Positions 11,353 to 22,100 of a stretch of DNA of 64,000 bases are shown piece after piece. Every line of letters begins with the position of its first letter. Position 1 is the first letter of the stretch. The stretch spans positions 1 to 64,000 of the forward strand of contig JBAMDO010000152.1 of the NCBI GenBank assembly GCA_037074765.1. Direction: 5' to 3'. The notes beneath the pieces are model-generated. The model saw only the letters and a program-made list of their open reading frames with translations. It had not been told where the DNA came from and searched no databases. The stretch comes from Mansonella perstans. Lineage: Eukaryota > Nematoda > Chromadorea > Rhabditida > Onchocercidae. A program made the position numbers and the translations under genes.

Positions 11353-14300
11353 TTACATCAAGGGGGGATCATCAAAAGGAGCTAAATCAGGGTCCGGATT
11401 GCAAGGCACATACTGGTCATGATCTAATCGAACCACTCCAACACCGCCACCAAGTCGTCGGTACGTCATGCATCCTGATTGACGCCATTGATTCGTTTCT
11501 CGATCATAAACTTCTACAGTCTTTAGATAGGTGGTACCATCAAAACCACCCACTGCATATAACTGGTCATTCACTACTGCTAAACCCACCTAAATTCAAC
11601 TTAGTCATAAAATTGCTCCAAAAATGTAATAAAGATATATTGTTTGCTGGAACGGTAAGGAAGTAAGTTGACTGTATGAGTGAGTAACTATTAGTAGTTT
11701 CACAACTGCCTAAAACAATGGTTACATGAAATCATAAGATATGGTTTAACTTATTGCTAATTATGGGCCATGTATTATGTAGGAAACGATTGTTAAAACA
11801 AGTGCTGACCAGCAGTGATAGTGATAAACAAACTTTAAAGCACGGATACATTTCAACAAAGTACTGTGTCCAATAATATTTTAAAAGTTCGAATATCGTA
11901 TTTAAAACTGCCGAAATATGGCATGATATATCAGAAACTATGAAAATATCAGAAGTATCACACCTAAATATTAGTTATCTGAAATGTGATTAAACGAAAT
12001 ACCCCAGATCGGCGATTGTTCATTGCAACAACATTGACCCATTCATTTGTGTTCGGATTGTATTTCTCTGCTGATGATAATTCGCAAGCATTATCTCGAC
12101 CACCTACGGCATACAAGCAACCATTGTGTACAGCAGTTCCCAGGTGTTTCCGCCTTGTATTCATTGATTTTACCATCATCCATTTGTTCATTCTCGAATC
12201 ATAGCTATAAAGATTTGATAATCACCAAGTTTTCATGCTGTGATTCAGTAACTTGAAAGTTATTTCTTTTAAGTGTGAAAATTTCTTTCAAGTTCACTAA
12301 AGAACTCGAAAAATGAATGGAAAATGCAACAGAAAGAACAACACACCGTTCAACAGTATTCAGTAAATTCCGTCCATCGGAACCACCCACAGCATATAAA
12401 CAACCATTTAAAACCGAAACCGATACGCCTACTCTACTCGTACTCATTGGAGCCACTTCAACCCACTCATTTCGGTGTGCATCATATCTGCAATTTGAAA
12501 CGACGCTATCAAGTATTATTTCTAAAAGTATACGAAAATTTCAAAAACTAAGTACTTAACTAGTCAAATTTTATTTCTTATCGGTCTTGCAAAAATAAAC
12601 ATGAACCTTTCCACGACATTTAAACAACAAACACCATCCTGACCACCAATTGCATAAAGCAAACCACCGAGAACTGCCACACCAACAGATGTCCTACAAG
12701 TGGATGTCGGTGCAATATCACTACTCCACTGATTTGTTGCTGGGTCATATCTAAATCATATTTAAAATGTATGCATAATGATATCCATTTCAGATTTATA
12801 ATCTCTATGCCTTTTGTCCAGAAACATGTAACAAACAAATTTTCGGACCGAGCTGCAATCAACAATGAAAGGAATAAAAGCAATAATATATGCACCTTTC
12901 AACAGAATTGAGATAACTCTGTCCATCATGTCCTCCCACAGCGTATAATAAATTATCAAGAACAGCTACACCAACACCACATCGTCGCTTGCTCATAGGA
13001 GCAACACAACGCCATTCGCCCGTGCGACCATCCATGCGTTCTACCGAGGCAATAGCATCACCACTACACCAACCGCCCACAGCATACAGAACTTCACCGT
13101 AACGTAATGGCTTTCTATTCCTGAATACTACCAGTTACAACTCATTGGAATGACAAATTTTATTGTATTCTAGCATAACCATGCTTTAAAAGTCCCAAAG
13201 ATACCTTGTTCTTGGTCCTTGCATATTGGGTCTTTCCAAAGGCAAAAGAAGATAATTCTTAGCTTCATCAACCAAATCCCGACACTGCGCATCAATTTTA
13301 ATTAACGGGTCTTCACTTACCACACTAACCAGGAATTTGGCAGGACAAAGAGGCAATCGGACATGCTCTAGAACCTAAAAAAACTATAGCTTCGAAAAAG
13401 TTTTTATAAACTCTACTTGGATCTGACAATACAACAAACATGAGAAAATGGAAGAACAAAACCTTCGATAAGAAATGACGTCGATTAGGAAGATCATGGC
13501 GAATCCAAGCCATCGCTGCTCGGAAAACAACTTCTTCCGATCGAACGTTTAGTTCTTCACTCGAAATTATATCGATTAACTGATTTGCAGGCAGTGATAC
13601 GAATTCTTCACTTTTTGCAACATCCTGCATTTTATCTCTTACTGAACTCAAAAATTAAAAATTATCACAAGTTTTTAAATATTTCGAATGATTAATTTCA
13701 AGATTTAATGTCAAAGATCAATATTCTAAGCATAAGAAGAAAGACCTGAAAATTATGATGAGTAAATTTGTCGGCAATCCTCATCAAATCTCGACAAGCA
13801 TGGGTATCGGCAAATGCCCGTATACCTAAACAGTTCGTTGGATCCAACTGCTTCTTCAGAAACTCACAGCAAACCTCCTGCAAGCATCATATGTCTGCTC
13901 TTGACCATCTATTTAAATTTTCTACCAAACGAATAAAATTAAAATGATAAAAATAGTGACCTGCACTTCGTTCAATTGCAACAAGCATGCAGCTGGTAGA
14001 ATGGACTGAACATTGAAATCAGCAATCGTTATTTCACCGGTGTAACAAAAATTAATAAGCGCTTGTAACGTGTGCGGTTCGATATCCACCATTTGAACTT
14101 CTTCTAGAAATTCAAAAAACACTTCAATGTTTAAATAAATCTTCCTATCATTTAGTGATACGAAGAACATTGATAAAAGTTATTTTTACTCTTACAAAAA
14201 AGATTGATAACAAATAAAATCTTTCCCATTGATGAATTGAAAAATATACTATGAAATAATTACATGATTATTTTACAGTACATTATATCATTGTTTCTTT

Positions 14301-14666
14301 TATTAGAATGTAATGAAAAGAAAGCTAACGTTGCCGGCTTTCAACCATTTCTGAAGTGAACATAGCACGAAAATAATTGGAACATGAAGCAAGCAGTAAT
14401 CGGTGAGCACCGATACGAACAGTTCCAACAACTAAAGTGACATCACACAGTGAACCATCTGATCTCATTTCGTTTATTTGTTCAAGTGCCAAACGGAAAT
14501 GCTTCTGACTTCGACAAACCATTGGAGGACATAACGAAACTGAACTCGAACAAGGTATCATTCTCTGATGATGATAATGATGATCCTGAGATGTGACACC
14601 TTCTGAGCCTACATCTCCAGCAAAGAAATTTTCATCCGTAATCATCCTGTAAGCATCTGTAATCAT
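11353..14666 (-). CDS. KLHL20: KLHL20-type BTB-BACK-kelch Cullin-3 adaptor
   Basis: Such proteins recruit substrates to Cullin-3 RING ubiquitin ligases. Ten exons join in frame: 14666-14330, 14103-13961, 13877-13746, 13624-13463, 13374-13205, 13120-12896, 12750-12607, 12487-12347, 12204-12003, 11589-11353; 630 residues. The BTB domain (about 70-160) has LCDVTLVVG and [15 protein letters not shown] follows ([22 protein letters not shown]); six kelch repeats (about 315-630) show repeated LYAVGG and GG-D/W-x-G patterns. The [20 protein letters not shown] and YLLLP segments match KLHL20/Drosophila Diablo more closely than other kelch proteins, but I judged this by memory. The tail after [10 protein letters not shown] is an acidic extension ending DDPPLM, longer than in vertebrate KLHL20. 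Start is uncertain: ATGs at residues 1, 8, 36 and 49 all lie in frame before BTB. Confidence 0.92.
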
Positions 14667-14860
14667 ATTGAATTATCATTAATGATAAGATTCATATCAC
14701 TGTAATTATACTGTTACATTGATATGGATTTTTAAATGATTTCGAATTTCTAAATGATTTTATCATCAATTTCTAAATAATTTTATTATCATGAAATCAT
14801 TTAAAAAATTGGAATTCAAGGAATCGATATATTATTGAAATTCATTTAGTAGCCATTTAT

Positions 14861-14934
14861 GATTAATCTAGATACACGTAATTATTATTCAACAAAGATT
14901 GATCTAGATACACGTAATTATTACTTCTAACAAA
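14861..14934. repeat. 36-38-bp tandem duplication
   Basis: Copies 14861-14896 and 14897-14934 share GATTRATCTAGATACACGTA and the following ATTATT. They lie about 200 bp upstream of the KLHL20-type gene on the minus strand and could influence its promoter; nothing more can be said. Confidence 0.8.
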
Positions 14935-15095
14935 GAGGTTAGAGGTCACAAAAATACAAAGTTTTGAATAAATTTCAAGTTCAATCGAAAAAGCAAAAAC
15001 CACAGCCTACCATGCTTCTCTATCTATTCTATATAACACGTTCTATGCTGGCCCACTTCCAACTATTTCGAATTTTATCCTTCTCTATTTTTATG

Positions 15096-15213
15096 CCTCT
15101 CTCTCTCTTTCCCCATGCTTCTCTCTCTCTCTTTCCATGCCTCTCTCTCTTTCCATATGCCTCTCTCTCCATACCTCTCTCTCTCTCCATGCTTCTCTCT
15201 CTTTCCATTTCTC
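15096..15213. repeat. Interrupted CT-rich microsatellite
   Basis: Runs of CTCTCT separated by TTTCCATGC, TTTCCATATGC and TCCATAC interruptions over about 118 bp. The open frames across it are artefacts of the repeat. Confidence 0.95.
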
Positions 15214-15596
15214 TTTGATACGGGACATTCACTCTAATCTAGCTTGGTTGAGTGACCTTTAACATACAAACTGGAATAGCTTGCGTATCAAGTTTTAGCA
15301 CGTGGTTACAGATGGACAGGTCAAAGTTCATTTCAAAGACAAAACATTTCGTTCCAGGAACAAAAGCTTCCTGTAATACACTTCGGGAATGAAAACCTAA
15401 TTTAAATGATTATCGTTCGTTTGTAAATAACGAATCTTTGCAATACCTTCGAATAATGAAAGTGCTTAAATTAATGTGGGATATTCCAGATACTGACCAT
15501 ATCATTCCCGAGAATGATTTGTACTTGGAAAGACAGTAAATGGTTTACTGAAATAGAGGATATGATTTGAAATTTAAAATCAATCAGGAAATGAAT

Positions 15597-16280
15597 TTAA
15601 AAGCAATCAGGAAATGAATCAAGAAGTTTGGTTGCACGAAGATTTAGCATAATAATATTAGCGATAATTGGAAAATAGGTGAATTGCAAGTTTTCTGTGA
15701 GATAGCAAATATTAATATACGAAGAATGAGCCATTGTTAAGATACGAAATGCGCGTACTGTGAAGCGTTTCTGATGCACCGTATCCGATACTGACTAGGA
15801 GATTTATGATGGAATCGTTGACTTTTAAATTTATATTCGAAAGATGGAATTTCCAAGTCAGAGGAAGATGGTTACCAACTGAATTGATTACAATCTATGC
15901 TAAATTGTTTCAGAATATGTTTTCTTGAAGCATTTCATTGAGTAGATTCAGATCACATCATCATTGATTTCGTATCAGCTCAAAGAAACATTCCAACAGC
16001 AGATCTGTTAACAAATTATCAGCAAGATGTAAAGTTTTCAGATTTGGCAACGAAATAAGCTGTAGTGGATGAATACGTGCCAAGCTAGCCAAAAGTTTGA
16101 TTCGGATAATTTTAAAATTTTCATTTTAGGCAAAATGAGGCAAATATCGCATGGACATATAATGGAAATCAAATCTTTACCGCAATAAAATGTTATATAT
16201 TCCATACAGTTGATAATATAAGAATTGGTCATAGCGGCAATATTAATACATTTCAATACATACAAAGAGCAGCATCTGTA
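15597..16280 (-). pseudogene. Decayed leucine-rich-repeat gene
   Basis: Minus-strand reading gives leucine-rich-repeat-like pieces in shifting frames. Around 16270-16090 the frame reads LYVLKCINIAAMTNSYIINC and later ILPKMKILKLSESNF. At about 16090 the homologous frame shifts to LASLARIHPLQLISLPNLKT, then LHLADNLLTDLLLECFFELI and a stop. A third piece near 15760-15600 contains NIIMLNLRATKLL. The L-x-x-L-x-L spacing recalls the LRR region of F-box/LRR proteins. Frame shifts and stops between the pieces argue for a relic, although unrecognised introns could explain some breaks. No F-box was found upstream. Confidence 0.35.
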
Positions 16281-17534
16281 GAATAAAATACAGAAAGTGA
16301 AATAATTTGTACAAATCATTAATTATTGAATTTTAAAAAAATATGTCTGTTCAGAGTGCTGGAAATGAGCAAGCTGAAAACTTTTACTATCCGAGAAACG
16401 TTAATTCACTGGAATTTCAAATTTTCTTTAATCGAATGAATGAATTATTCGAATTACAGAAAATTGACAGTATAAGAATCGATCAGCAGTACCATATGAT
16501 AGCAGATAATCGTCGTAATTGACTTGTGTCCATTGAATAGATGATAAATGCATTGCTTAGTATCAAAGTATTAACAAAATTTCGAAAAATGCATTAAGTA
16601 TTCGTAGAAATTCACAGAAGTACATTCGTAGAAATTACGAAAAATGCATTAAGTATAGAAATTCCATGGAATGTGGAAATTTTATTGCTTCTATTTTGTA
16701 TCAGAAAGAGTGGAAAAAGGCTTGTAATCTTGCATATTTCAATTCTATACATTCGAAACAAATTAGCAATCCTTTGTTCCCTTCAGCTTCAATCACATTG
16801 GCTATGATTAATTGTATCTTACAATTAGTGATTTTCTGAAACCCATTTTACTTGATGGAAAACTCAAATCTAAACATACTACGTCTTAATTTTGCTGCTT
16901 CACGGAACACTTTTTAATGTTATAATCTTTTTTTTTGTTATATAAGATGAATAATGTCGCCGGATAAATCTTAAGTCAGAAACTTCCAGCATATTTAAGG
17001 AGCGCTGGAATTTTATATTTTGATGTTTGCTCGAAATTGAATTCAATTTCATTTCAAAATCCCTCTTTCAATAATTTTTTCTAATTACATCAAGCACTGA
17101 CCATTACTCTAAGTAGTAATAACAATCCAGCAGCTAAGAATTAAGTAGACGAAGTCCACAGTTGAAAAAGACTAATTTTTATATTTATATTGTAATTTTT
17201 ATATGTATATTGACTAATTATGTAATATTGACTATGTAATATTGACTAATTTTTATGTGATATTGTTGAGTATATATGTAATATTTGTTGAGTATCACAA
17301 CATCATAACAGTAATAATGCAGTAATACTTATGAGATGTATAAAGTTCAACGCTGAGTTCAAAACATTTAAGCTTTGCTCCTCATTGTTTAGCAATCACC
17401 ATTATGAGGAAAAAAAACAAACAAATGACTTCTATCTTCAGGTAAACCGATCATTAAAATGAACATTTGAACATGAAGAAGGCTAATGTTGACGCTATCA
17501 GATAAACCGAATGTATCAACTGTTGCAAACATAC
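16281..17534. other. Region without supported gene
   Basis: A+T-rich. A 59-codon plus-strand frame (16343-16522) and a following coding-like stretch to about 16850 are noted elsewhere as unsupported. Simple repeats of TAATATTGACTA type occur near 17200-17290. Confidence 0.5.
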
Positions 17535-17642
17535 ATGATGCTTGCATTCCGCATCCCTGAATCTCCATGACATGATGCTTGCATTCCGCATCCCTGATCT
17601 CCATGACATGATGCTTGTATCCCGCATCCTGATCTCCATGAC
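17535..17642. repeat. 36-bp minisatellite, three copies
   Basis: Units 17535-17571, 17572-17607 and 17608-17642 begin ATGATGCTTG and end ATCTCCATGAC, with lengths of 37, 36 and 35 bp. The length changes shift the frame between copies, which argues against coding. Confidence 0.93.
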
Positions 17643-18139
17643 TTGACTGTTGTTCTGTAGAGAGAACGGTAAAGATCGCAAGATGTAGAAAGCAGACAAT
17701 CACTTTGGGAATTACATTTTGTATGTTTAATAATCTGTTAGCAACTAAAGGTGTAACAAATTATCTTTATCTATAACAAATTATTTTATAAAATGTTCAA
17801 CATACACAATAACTGGTACTGTAAAATATAATATTTTATTAAAATTTTAGGGACAATTCTAGAAACAAAAAAAAAACAATTTTATTGAAAAATTTTAGAA
17901 ATATATCGCACCGTATAAAATTTTTAAATAAAAATTACAGTAATAGAAATATAAGTGGAAAAAATATAACAGCAAGTACATTTAACAAGATGGGACAAAT
18001 CATAAATCTAAAATTCTGAGCAAACTGATATCCATACAAAACTCAAAGCATCCGTAGAAACAGGAATAAAAAAGACATAAATATGTTTTTAGCATATATC
18101 AAAAATTCACAGTTCGCTAATAATTTAAATTTGGGCGCT

Positions 18140-18899
18140 TCAGCTCAATTCAGTAGTACTCATTTTCTGTAAATGTTCCACCATAAAGTTACTGGCATCA
18201 ATCATCCTATTCACGCAATTGTTGATACAATTTTGTGTTTTTCCGTCCAACTTACTTGGTGGTCGATAATCCGAGAAGCATACGTCCCAACAACGACCTG
18301 TTAACGTTTGGACCTGCAAAGTTTTAACGTATAGACTTAAACATATTAAAACACTTCGAAGCCTGAACAAGATCAGCAATCGCTCAACCCCATCTCCATT
18401 TGATTGATTATCAAATTTTGATAGGTAATCACGGGATCAGCTAATGCATACAGCGGTTATTTCAATAACCAGAAAGAGCGTCCATTCTATATGTTGTATT
18501 GTCATCCTCATCATAATCATTTTGCAATTTAAATTTTAAATCATTCCCAAAGAGTTATGGAATTTTCCTTCATTAGATTAGGTTCAGATTACATAACACT
18601 TTTGATGCATAAAAATTACTATGGCTTATACTTAGAACTGCATTGTAATAAAACAATAAATATGAATTTAAGATAGGAATGAATGAAAAATAACTTGATA
18701 AAAATTAAATAACTCTGGAAAAATAAAATGCTAAAAATACAAATATAATAACATAATTGCGATACAGTAGGAACAAAGTTCTCTAACTAACCTGTTCTGT
18801 GAATTTCTGACGTTGATTTTCAGCTTGTAATTGATGCAAGAAAAGATTCCAATTTGGATCCGTCGATTCAATATTTCGATTCGTTGAACTAATATCCAT
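18140..18899 (-). CDS. TIMM8: TIM8 small Tim chaperone of the mitochondrial intermembrane space
   Basis: Tim8 pairs with Tim13 as a hexamer that escorts hydrophobic precursors across the intermembrane space. Exon 1 is 18899-18792 (36 codons), exon 2 is 18313-18140; the protein has 93 residues, the usual length. The twin CX3C motif is intact: C44-W-D-V-C48 and C65-I-N-N-C69, separated by 16 residues, in the segment RPPSKLDGKTQNCINNC that is characteristic of Tim8 rather than Tim9, Tim10 or Tim13. The 5' region has an acceptor TTTACAG one base before the ATG, suggesting spliced-leader addition. A candidate small gene ends 107 bp upstream on the same strand. Confidence 0.94.
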
Positions 18900-18900
18900 T

Positions 18901-18909
18901 CTGTAAACG
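18901..18909 (-). promoter_or_regulatory. Trans-splice acceptor before TIM8 ATG
   Basis: On the minus strand CGTTTACAG is followed by a single A and then the TIM8 ATG. The position and the roughly 107-bp gap to the upstream reading frame suit an internal operon gene receiving a spliced leader. Confidence 0.6.
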
Positions 18910-19006
18910 TGATGAATAATTACCATAATTCATCAAAGACGTATACATAGAAATGTTTATGTGAGTTATAACAGGATTACAAAGATAATGGCAAATTAAG
19001 ATCACA

Positions 19007-19193
19007 TCAGGTACTATTCATTCTTTCACTGTATCCACTAACGTCGTCAACTCCCAACAAACAATTCTGACCTTCTAATCTTCCCGTGTTGGCATATACA
19101 CCTACAACATTTGTCAACAACAACGAAACCAGATACACGCAAACCGGTCAAAGTAGCATACATCGTTGGATCATGTTTGATTCCGCTCATCAT
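19007..19193 (-). CDS. Candidate 47-residue protein upstream of TIM8
   Basis: Unrecognised. Exon 1 19193-19145 and exon 2 19101-19007, separated by a 43-bp GT-AG intron, give 47 residues beginning MMSGIKHDPTMYATLTG and continuing VYANTGRLEGQNCLLG to a stop. The phases match and the stretch is more GC-rich and less repetitive than its surroundings. If the intron is not removed the frame also stays open for 80 codons (19289-19047), so the model is uncertain. The 107-bp gap to the TIM8 ATG is the spacing usual between genes in nematode operons. Confidence 0.33.
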
Positions 19194-22100
19194 GACGACG
19201 GAACACAGTCTTGGATTGCTGCGGAATGTGGTGCGGAAGTGAATGTACTGGGAAAGCTTATGAATAATTAATTGCTGAAATTGTATCAAATTTGACTTCT
19301 AATTATACAACAAACAACACTCAGAAAATTACATCTGCGCTAATTACTCAGCTGCTATCCAATTAATCCTTCCGATAATCGGAACCCTAATAAAACTCTT
19401 AGTAACTACAGAGATATCGGTATACGTTCTCCCCACCGCATTTCATCCAGGCTGCATTACTGTAACTTTCGTGAACTACAGTATCCGTCGATTTACTCAA
19501 AAGTTTAATTCCATAATATTCTATACATTCTATAATCAGGAATTATTCTTTCTTCCTATCTTATCATTATATTTCTAGGCTTCTTTCTAGCTTATCATTA
19601 TATTTCTATTTCTTGTTTTTTTTTTTTGATCTTATCATTATATTTCTATTTTTTTAATATCTCAATGTTTAATAATAATATCGCCAAATGGACTGATACA
19701 ATTCTTGCATTGCTTTATAAGTTTAATTAGCATTTTTCCCAAAAAATTGAAGAACTTTTCATTTTAGGTTGAGATATATCACTTGACCTTTGAGCTGAAC
19801 ATGGCTAATTGTTCCGGGCTTTTATCTAATTAACTTTGGAAATGTTTTCAATGAAAAGATTCTATGATATTCTGAAGAAAATAACTGATCATGAATGATG
19901 AAATATTGATGAAGAAGCCAAATGTGAAAGTATAGTTTTAGTAGAATCTTTTTGAAAATGAATCTTAGAGAAAAGTGATGTTCGAGAGAGGAAATAAATG
20001 AGAGCGCGCGTCAAATGAAATCGATTCAACTTTATTCCATTTCACTCACTTTTAACTTTCTTTCTTATTTTTCCCTTTTTGCTCTACTTCATTCTTCATC
20101 ATAATAGAGCTTCAGTATCGTTTTCACAGTAGTTAAGTCCACCATCTCTCTCTCTCTCTCTCTGTTATTTTTTTCAAAATTATTAAATAGTCTTGTTTTC
20201 ATTATCAGAAACTGTAATAAACTGTTAATTGAAAGGTCACATCTCTTAGGTCATCCCATTTTTGATTACTAAAATGCTATCTTTTTGTATGCTAAGTGAT
20301 AAGTAAAATGATGTAAAATTAACACTGAAAAGCAAATTTTTTTCTTAAAAAAATAAATTTAATTTTCTCAAAAATAAATCATACTTGCACTATTTTGTAC
20401 TCTCTTCGCACGTAAGTATTTAATTAAATCTTCAGCATTGAATTACTGAATTACATTTTGAATCTTATTTCATTACAAATTCTTTACTAACACATCACTT
20501 ATTCGCTTACTACAGATATTTTGGATTAGAAGCTAGGAATTGAGTTAAATTTCAATTCTAACTCTAATTCTAAGAGAGAGTCTTCTCCTAATGTTAGAGT
20601 TATACAAATAATATTTTTCTATTTGTATCTTACTTCTTACTAGCACAATTAACTTTAAAAAATTATTAATAGTTAATTTTTTGTTATGAACTTTAAATAA
20701 TAGGAGATAATGAGTAGTTGAAACAAGTGATCATTCTGTTAACATTACTTTAAACCGATTTATGATGAAAACTATTAATGTTTTACTATTAACTATTAAT
20801 ATTTCAGTAATTTTTTCCCACTCTTATTTTATTAGTTTTGTTTTAGAAAGCAACTTGAGCTATTTTTTTTTTCTTTGATCATATTGTTTTTATCTAGTTT
20901 AAATTATTTTTTTTTGCTTCAAAAAATATACCAATAGATTTTAAGGAAATCGATAAAATTTACATCATATATGAAAAATTTATTTTTTTTGTATGATAGA
21001 TCACTTCAAAGAAACTGCCAATAAAACATGAACAAAGGGATTTATAAAAAATTCATAAAACTTTCTGAAATAAAACTTCAGCTCTTTACTCTCTGAGATT
21101 TATATGAGCAATATGCTAAACATTTTTTATGTGTTATTATTTTTTAAATTAAAAAAAAATTGTATGTTCCTATATAGTTCATTCTGGTGACTTTTTTTTT
21201 TTTTTTTTTTTGTCCAATTTATATTCATTTTCAGGCTTTCAATAATAAATTTTAATTTCGGAAAATAGTGTAAGAAAGAACAAATTACAATCACAACAAT
21301 GCTACTACTACGTATGCAAGATAGGAGTGGACGATTGGAACGCGAATTACAAAACATGGATCGGTACCTATACCACTATTAGTGTCGTTATTGTCGTTAG
21401 GTGCTGTCATTTAGATGCTTTTGATTGTAAATCGAACATACAGTGTTGCTGCTGCTAATATTTCCTCCTATTCCTCAGAGAATTCAATTGTTCGTTACTG
21501 ATTCTAAGTAACACTCAATAATATTTCCCTCTTTTTTCTCTCTGTCAAAATTGTTTGACAATTGAAAGATGAAGGAAGGATTGTGGACGCTTTGAAGCAT
21601 ATAAAAATGTAATTTTAAGTGAGTTATTTCCTCTAATCACTCGCTAATGTAAATATTAGTGTTGTAAGCTGTAAAAATATTATTTCCAGGATCAAATATT
21701 GAACAATTCATCCATGCAATTTTTAAGAAAAATTTCATCAAAAATATACTCTTGAATTATCGTTTTTAATTTTTCTTCGAGAAATTGTTTTAAGCTTTTT
21801 TAAGACTAATTAAGGACAAAGTTTTTCGCATACCAACACTGATTTTCATTAAAAAGACATTATTTGGTCTTAAAAGAGCTTACGGTTCTTAAACTTATGA
21901 TAGATTGCTTTCCATCAATCCTTTATGATTTTACTTTCTTGTTTTTCCCCAAAATTTTTTATCAATCATCTGAGAATTTTTTTCATTTTATATTTACATT
22001 ATTTTTAATCTCACTAAACTTTTCAAAAATTAACGTATTTTTGATATATAAATTGTTTTTTTTTAAGTAAGTAAAATAAGTAAGAAATATTTAGTAGATT

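Noticed and set aside
15029..15232. Arg/Glu/Met-rich minus-strand frame
   Set aside because: It is only the translation of the CT microsatellite.
16343..16522. 59-codon plus-strand frame beginning MSVQSAGNEQ, with another open stretch to about 16850
   Set aside because: Composition is protein-like but there is no family match, no convincing donor or acceptor, and the region overlaps the edge of a decayed LRR locus.
17389..17703. Repetitive minus-strand frames with HHVMEI motifs
   Set aside because: They arise from the 36-bp minisatellite, whose unit length changes break the frame.
21280..21480. GC-richer patch open on both strands, including a cysteine-ended plus frame
   Set aside because: No motif or splice support; may be promoter or leader sequence of the kinase gene.
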